Assembly (NCBI GenBank): GCA_017311185.1
Contig: JAESUZ010001294.1
Coordinates: 806,001 to 870,000 of the forward strand
Reading direction: 5' to 3'
DNA: 64,000 nucleotides
Source: Proteles cristata cristata
Lineage: Eukaryota > Chordata > Mammalia > Carnivora > Hyaenidae
Every line of letters begins with the position of its first letter. Within the stretch, counting starts at the first letter, position 1. The notes under the pieces are model-generated. The model had not been told where the DNA came from. It did not search any database and saw nothing but the letters and a program-made list of their open reading frames with translations. Below, piece after piece: positions 58,066 through 64,000 of this stretch. A program made the position numbers and the translations under genes.

Positions 58066-60601
58066 GAGACATATGTCATATGTCAGAGATATGTCAGAGA
58101 CATATATGTAATTATCCGCCCATCACAAAGCCTCATTTACATCACAGAGGCCAAGACAAAGGGTAAGGAGAGAGCTCTTCTGTAAATATCCCTGTGGCTG
58201 ACCGTTTGGTTGATTTTTCTCTTTATTTTTCCCTTAAAGATGGACTTCAGCGCTTAACTGAATCTGATTCAATTGGCATAAAAAAAAACCCCTTAACTGG
58301 AGAGTGGCTTGGGCATTTATCCCATTTTACGGGATAAGCCACCAGTGGGAGGGTTAAAGAGGCAGGTTTTGTTTGAAAAGAAAAGAGTTTTGAACACTCA
58401 GAGCTGTTCATGGTTAAAGAGGCTGCCTCATGAGGGAGTCAGCTCTCTGCCTCTGTTTGTGTTCAGGAAAGGTGGGCGTGAGGGAGCAGGGTCCAAACAG
58501 CTCCAGATGGGATTCTGGACTCATAACCCAAAAATGGAGAGCAGGAGCACCCGGAGAATCCTCTCCATGTGGGTTTGAGCACCCTCACATGCACCCTCTC
58601 CTTAGTCCCTGCGACCTCAATGGGGGTGCGACAATACTTGCTCCACTTTACAGATGAGCACACTGAGGTGAGGCACGGAGCCTTGCCCTGGGTACCTAGC
58701 TTGTCCTCGGGCACGCAGCACTAGGCGGACAGCCCAGTCTCCTGGCGCTCAGCCCCCACATGCCTTTCTGGCCGGGAGTGAAGCCTGGATGCCCTTGGCT
58801 CTCCGTCCTGGCTCACTGGTTTTATGACAGCACAGAGAGTGGAGGCAGCGTTATAGAACATCTCGCTTAAAACTCTGGCCGCTTCCACCATTCATTCCCA
58901 CCTGAGGAGGACAGTCCCAGAACTGCAATAATGTGCCTGAGATCACAGAGCCACTGGGGGGTGGACGCGGAATTCTAAGACCCACAGAGGCTCCAAGCCT
59001 GGGGCTCTCTCTGCTGCCCCTTCATGGATGCTGCTTCTGGAAGCCCAGCACTCCCCAGCAGTCTGAGGAACCCAGTGGTAGCTTCCAGAGCAAGAAGTCC
59101 ATACCAGCTCCGAAATCCATCCTTGGTCTGACTGTACGCACCCACTTGAGGGATACCAAAGGGATAAACACTTTGTGAGAGTTAAAAGCTTTGTAGAAAC
59201 TTCCAGTAAGAGGAGCATTACTATTATTTTTTGGGCATTTTGGACACTTGTCTCTCAGAATCAGAAGACAGGGCTTCAGGATGTGAGTTCAATCCCTGGC
59301 CCTGGCCAGGCACCCACAGCTGGACAAAAGACTTTCATGTGCATTATCTCACTGGCCGGCCAGGGCAGGGAGGTGGCAGTTAAGTGACCCTGCTCTCCAG
59401 AAGCGCCAGATGCATGTGGTTCTGGAACATCTGTCACCACTAGAAATGGAAATGTCAGAGTGAATGACTAAAAATAAATAAATAACGGACAGGGGGTGAT
59501 TATTCCAAGATGTTAACATTTTGCCCTCGAAAGTAGGTTTTTAAAAATTACAGGCAGCTCACGAAAAGAGAAAAAAAAAACCCACCTCAGAGTATTAAAC
59601 AGGTAACTTAATAGAAAAGCGTTACTCTTTTTAATTATAAAGGTTTTCATTTCCCCCTTTCCCTCCATTATTTTGGCTAATAAGCTTGTCGATGGGGCTG
59701 GAACTGATTACGAAAGGCTGGGAACAGATTTTATGACCTGGAATAACCATTTTTACACATTAGCATTTTACTTCCAGTTTTATGAATCAAATGCAATATG
59801 GAGTCTCTAAAAGTTAGGACACGATTCAGGTATTACCTCAGGATTACTTCATTTGAGCATGTAGTAGATACACGCATCTTTAGGGTGAAGTCTGGGTTCT
59901 GGTAATTCTACATAAACCTTAAAGGTAGAAAGGAAAATGGTCTTTGCAACCTACGGGAACTATGGGGAAATTAAGGGAAGAATTCTGGATAGGGCTTAAG
60001 ACAGAAGGCTGGATTCTAAAGGCTTCCCAGCAGCCGAGAAATCACACTCACATGCTAAGTGGTTCACTGCACCCAGAGCATCCAGATGGGAACTCTGGAG
60101 CATCATGAAGGAAAGGGAAAATGCAGACTTTCCCTCAAGGAGCTGTTATTATTAAAAGGGAAGGTAGAAGAAATTTTACATAGAATACATACGAACACAT
60201 GTGAACAAAACAGACATTTACAAGACGCTATAACTGAAGTCATAAATGTCGCCTAAAGCAGACTTAGTTCCTAAGAGACTCAGTAAATGTCTGATGAATG
60301 AATGAGTAAGTGTAATCTGCATCCAGGCATGCAAATATTTTTGACTGACTGATGGTTGATACATATGAATTTCTGAGATGTTGTTCGTTAAGGTAATTTG
60401 TGAGCTCTGTCCTTTACGTGGTGGTTCATTTTTCTCTGATAGCCTTTTCTTAAAAATAGAAAGGGCTTTCAGGAGGAAGCAATATTGCCCTAGTTATGGC
60501 CTCCTGGTCCAAACAGGCAAGACCCCACAATTTTGGAAAATTAAGGTAGATCAGCTTAATTTTTCATATAAAATAAAGTTCTTATTTAAAACAGCAGAAC
60601 A

Positions 60602-60723
60602 GAGGTGCCTGGGTGGCTCAGTCAGTTGAGGTATGACTCTTGATTTTGGCTTAGGTCCCGATCCCAGGGTCATAAGATTGTGCCCCGTGTCCAGCTCTGC
60701 GCTGACCATGGGGCTTGCTTGAG

Positions 60724-60761
<38 letters not shown>

Positions 60762-60819
60762 CCTGTCATTTCCCCAAGTTGTATGTACTCTCTCTCTCTC
60801 TCAAATAAAAAAAAAAAAG
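60602..60819 (+). mobile_element. Old carnivore SINE with long CT tract
   Basis: A forward diverged copy with the target duplication AACAGCAGAACA at 60590-60601 and 60820-60831. A pure (CT)n run lies at 60727-60758. Confidence 0.94.
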
Positions 60820-61413
60820 AACAGCAGAACATAACGACAGTAAGAGGTAAACTAATCAATTAACAAAAATGAACATCTAAGATGTTGGCAGCTTAATTTT
60901 TATTCCCTAGTGGTCGCAGGCCACCATCTACCTTTATGCGTAGTATTGACTATGAAACTTTTCTCAACTAAATGTTGCAATGAGGACTCAGCCCAGTTTC
61001 GGTATTTGTCAACAGGCAGGGTATGTGGCAGTCTGCTGCCGTGGTTCATCAGGGTGCTAGCAGAATGCTCCTTTGAAATGATCAACTAAAGGTGAAGAAT
61101 GAGGTACCCATGACTCGTAGCTAGTTTTCAGCTGTGCCAGGCATTCATTTAGAGGAGGCTGGCAAATGATAGCCCAATGGGCCAAATCTGGCTTGCTGTC
61201 TGTTTTTGTAAATAATGTTTTAGGAGAAACCAGTCATTGCTTTTGCACTACAGCAGCGGAGTTGAGTAGCTGTGACAGAGGTCACATGGTGTGCAAAGCT
61301 TAAAATATTTACTCTCTGGCCTTCACAGACAGAAATCTAGTATAGTAGTGCCAGAAGTCTTCCCTTTACACTAATGCCACTTTTTTCTGCAGAGAGTGAA
61401 ACAATGGAATTCA

Positions 61414-61600
61414 TATCACTGTCACTACCACCCACACCAACATCCTCACTATCACCATTACCATGACCACGACGACCACCACCACCATCATATCACCATC
61501 ATCACCACCACCACCACCACCATCACCACCTCCACCGTCACCACCACTACCACCATCCAGCATCATAATGTCACTATCGTCACTACCACCACCAATACAA
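61414..61600. repeat. (CAC/CAT)n trinucleotide repeat
   Basis: About 180 bp of CAC, CAT, ACC variants, giving His-, Thr- or Pro/Ser-rich open frames depending on phase. It is a simple repeat in an intron and not a gene. Confidence 0.95.
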
Positions 61601-62019
61601 TTTCACTTTCTAGCAAGCACGGCTCCAGCGATTTTTCCCTTCTCTGTCCTTTCAACCTGAGTTCAGTTACATGGTGCTCGTGGGTGAAAAAACACATCAT
61701 TGCTCTCTCTGTCCCCGTTGTGTTCTGGTTTCATGGTTTATACAGAAAGACAGGTACTGATGAAGTGATGAAGCAAGAGTCCTCCGGTCATCTCAAGACC
61801 AGGGTGTTCTTAGGTAGAGGGACAGCCATCAACTTTTTTGTTTGATTCAATCAGCACAGAGAAGGAGAAGAGTTTTTCTACTGTTCTTACCCAATCTGAC
61901 TCCTGAAATTATGCAGATTGCCTTCTTCAAAGCGATAAAGTCAGAGATTAACAGCACAAATGTAACCCTTAAACATCTAAATAAACACCTTAAATAATTT
62001 GGATTCAGAAGTAAATCAA

Positions 62020-62300
62020 AATTATACTTATTGGATAGGGAGCCTCAGTTTTGGAAGATGAGAGAGGTGTTAGAGCTGGAAGGTGGTGGTGGTTGCACAA
62101 TAATGTGATTACACTTAATGCCACTGAACTGTACACTTACAATGGTTACAATTATAAATTTTACTTTATGGGTATTTTACCACATTAAAAAAAGTTAACA
62201 TTAGGGAGGCAAGGTGAAGGGTGTATAGGAGCTCTGTATTACCTTTGCAATTCGTCTGTCAATATAACATTATTTCACAATAAAAAGCTTTTAAAAATTA
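62020..62300 (+). mobile_element. LINE-1 3' end remnant
   Basis: 'gaactgtacacttacaatgg', 'gggtattttaccacattaa' and a final 'tttcacaataaaaag' are typical of L1M 3' ends in sense. Confidence 0.6.
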
Positions 62301-62317
62301 TATATACTCTATTTGCT

Positions 62318-62955
62318 TAGAATAGTGTTTCTCAAAGTGTGGTCGCTAAGACCCTTCCAGGGGGATCTGTGATGTCATGTCTACTTACGTAATAACACTA
62401 ACATGTTATATTTGCCTTTATTTCCCCTTCTCACTTTTTCACGAACGTCAAGGGCGTAAGTAGGTTACTGGTATGGTTTCGGATTCAACACTGCAATTAA
62501 TCTTTAAGAAGCTACCACTTTTCTAGTTTGGTGTAGTATCAAAGAAAAAGAGCCATGATTATCTAAAAAGACCTTCCAACTATGTATCTATATGAAGCCA
62601 GATTTCATCTACCTGCTTCAGCCAAAAACAACATGTCATAATGGACTGAATGCAGAAGTCAAGAGAATCCAGTGGTCTTCTTTAAGCCAGGTATTAAAAG
62701 AGATTTAAAATTGTAAATAACGCCTCTCTTCCCAAATTTATCTTTGTCTTGGGAAATACTTTTCAAAACACTGTTGTTACATAATGAACTTATTATTGTT
62801 ATGTTAAAATGAATCAAGACATAATTTTCAAAGTTCAGTTTAAGTTTTGAATGCTAGATGTATCAATACATACAATGTATACACAAATGTTCTTTGGGGT
62901 CTTCGATAACTTTAAGTGTGTTTTGAGACCAAAACATTGGAGAATCACTGACTGA
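62318..62955 (+). mobile_element. Non-autonomous hAT (Charlie-type) DNA transposon
   Basis: The left end 'agtgtttctcaaagtgtggt' and the right end 'aacattggagaatcactg' are imperfect inverted repeats of the hAT type. Interior text such as 'gccaaaaacaacatgtcata' and 'cttctttaagccaggtatt' resembles Charlie-derived elements. There is no transposase frame. Confidence 0.65.
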
Positions 62956-63149
62956 CTAAGAAGAAAATGGACATATACTGAATTTATGAGATGTGGTCAA
63001 AGCTTTCAATCCTTGTATTTCTTAAAAAATTGAAATCAAGGTGGACATCTTAGTTTATGAATGAAAAAAATACTTGCATTAGAAACTGAGAGCTGGTTCT
63101 TCAAAAATGGTTTTTGTTTTGAATTGAAGATTACAGCTGAACCCATTTT

Positions 63150-63412
63150 TAAAATCAAAGTGTAAATAATATTTTATTATGTTAGTTTCAGAGGTACAGC
63201 ATAATGATTAGATATTTGTATATATTGCAAAATGATCAACACAGTAAGACTAGTTACCATCTGTCACCAAGCACAGTTACAAAGTTGTTTTCTTGTGATG
63301 AGAACTTTTAAGATTTATTCTCTATATGCAATACAGTATTATTAACTACAGTTGCCACTCTGTGCATTCCATCCTCATGACTTATTTTATAGCTGGAAGT
63401 CTGTACTTTTTA
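63150..63412 (-). mobile_element. LINE-1 3' remnant
   Basis: 'ttagtttcagaggtacagca', 'ttgcaaaatgatcaacaca' and 'ctagttaccatctgtcacc' match reverse L1 3'-UTR text. It is cut by a SINE at its right side. Confidence 0.75.
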
Positions 63413-63616
63413 TTTCTTTATTTTAAATTTTATTTATTTATTTTGAGAAAGAAAGTGTGAGTTGGGGAGGGGCAGAGAGAGAGAGGGAGAGAGAATCCCA
63501 AGCACACTCTGTACTGTCAGCGTGGATCCCGATGCGGGGCTGGAGCCCATGAGCCGCGAGATCATGACCTGAGCCGAAGTCATATGCTGAACTGACTGAG
63601 TCACCCAGGTGTTCCC
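63413..63616 (-). mobile_element. Carnivore SINE
   Basis: A diverged reverse copy with an approximate target duplication, CTGTACTTTTT (63401-63411) and CTGTACCTTTTT (63617-63628). Confidence 0.9.
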
Positions 63617-64000
63617 CTGTACCTTTTTAATAAGCAACTTTGAAAAAAAGCAATAAAACCCAAACAGATGACATTACAACTAAAAAAAGATAATGCATCA
63701 GAGGACATTTAAATTATAAGTGAATTTTACATGTAATTCTATACTATGACATTTAAAACTCACCATGAAAAAGATACATTAAGAAAATTACCAGATTGAC
63801 TTAAGATGAACAAGAAAACATGACAGACTAGTAACCGCAGAAGAATTTTTTAAAGTTACCAAAAATAATTTCTTCCAAAAAGATTCTGGGCCAGATGTTT
63901 TTTATTGGTGATTTTCCATCAAAATCTAAAGGACTAGGTAATGATATAAACTTTTCCAGAGCATATAAAAATTGAAAAGCTCACCTAACCTAAGCTTCAG

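Larger units (their letters stand above)
25265..64000 (-). other. THSD4: Very long THSD4 intron (at least 38.7 kb) or its visible part
   Basis: Everything right of the first exon reads as intron: about 20 SINEs, L1, L2, MLT1, MER5-like and MIR remnants, and several microsatellites, listed separately. THSD4 is known for very large introns. I saw no further spacer, cysteine-rich or TSR coding sequence, but a short exon below about 60 codons could escape a visual search. Repeat-poor stretches with nothing nameable include 30100-31830, 44600-46550, 48200-49350, 53000-54880 and 59420-60590. Confidence 0.65.

Noticed and set aside
61396..61845. 149-codon His/Thr-rich open frame
   Set aside because: It is created by the CAC/CAT triplet repeat. 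A second frame in the same tract is also open, as expected for a simple repeat.

Overview
This is a stretch of carnivore nuclear DNA, almost certainly from a cat or another feliform. At least 31 tRNA-derived SINEs are scattered through it. They begin with a 'gggcgcctgggtggctcag' head and continue with the feliform body ('gctgactgccagctcagagc', 'ctgtgactccctctctctctg'), which differs from the dog SINEC body. Mammal-wide LINE-1, L2, MIR, MLT1 and hAT remnants fill much of the rest. There is no bacterial or viral gene content, no operon and no CRISPR array.

The only gene I can support is THSD4 (ADAMTSL6) on the minus strand. Seven consecutive coding exons lie between 2049 and 25264: 25089-25264, 22611-22707, 17973-18248, 11680-11809, 10678-10882, 9944-10117 and 2049-2222 in transcription order. 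All splice sites are GT-AG, all reading phases join, and the 1,232 coding bases read through without a stop. They encode the end of the ADAMTS-type spacer, an acidic/proline-rich linker and four six-cysteine thrombospondin type-1 repeats (TSRs); a further repeat is just starting. The N-terminal exons lie beyond 64000, or in the long upstream intron where I could not see them. The last repeat(s) and the C-terminal PLAC domain lie beyond position 1. From what is known of the family, the protein is secreted, binds fibrillin-1 and promotes microfibril assembly.

Layout: 1-2048 is downstream intron (old L1). 2049-25264 is the exon-bearing part; a SINE cluster sits at 7.4-9.1 kb, a 57-bp tandem repeat lies beside the 9944-10117 exon, and a CpG-rich block lies at about 14.4-15.0 kb. 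25265-64000 is one very long intron made of SINEs, L1, L2, MLT1 LTRs, MER5-like elements and microsatellites, with some repeat-poor blocks.

I found no new gene system. The items most worth a second look are structural: a CpG-rich intronic block that might be an alternative promoter, two young tandem duplications (57 bp and 59 bp), a retroposed 'tail-only' insertion, a two-SINE unit inside one target-site duplication, a fold-back SINE, a young SINE subfamily with about eight members, and a difference between TSRs in the O-fucosylation motif.
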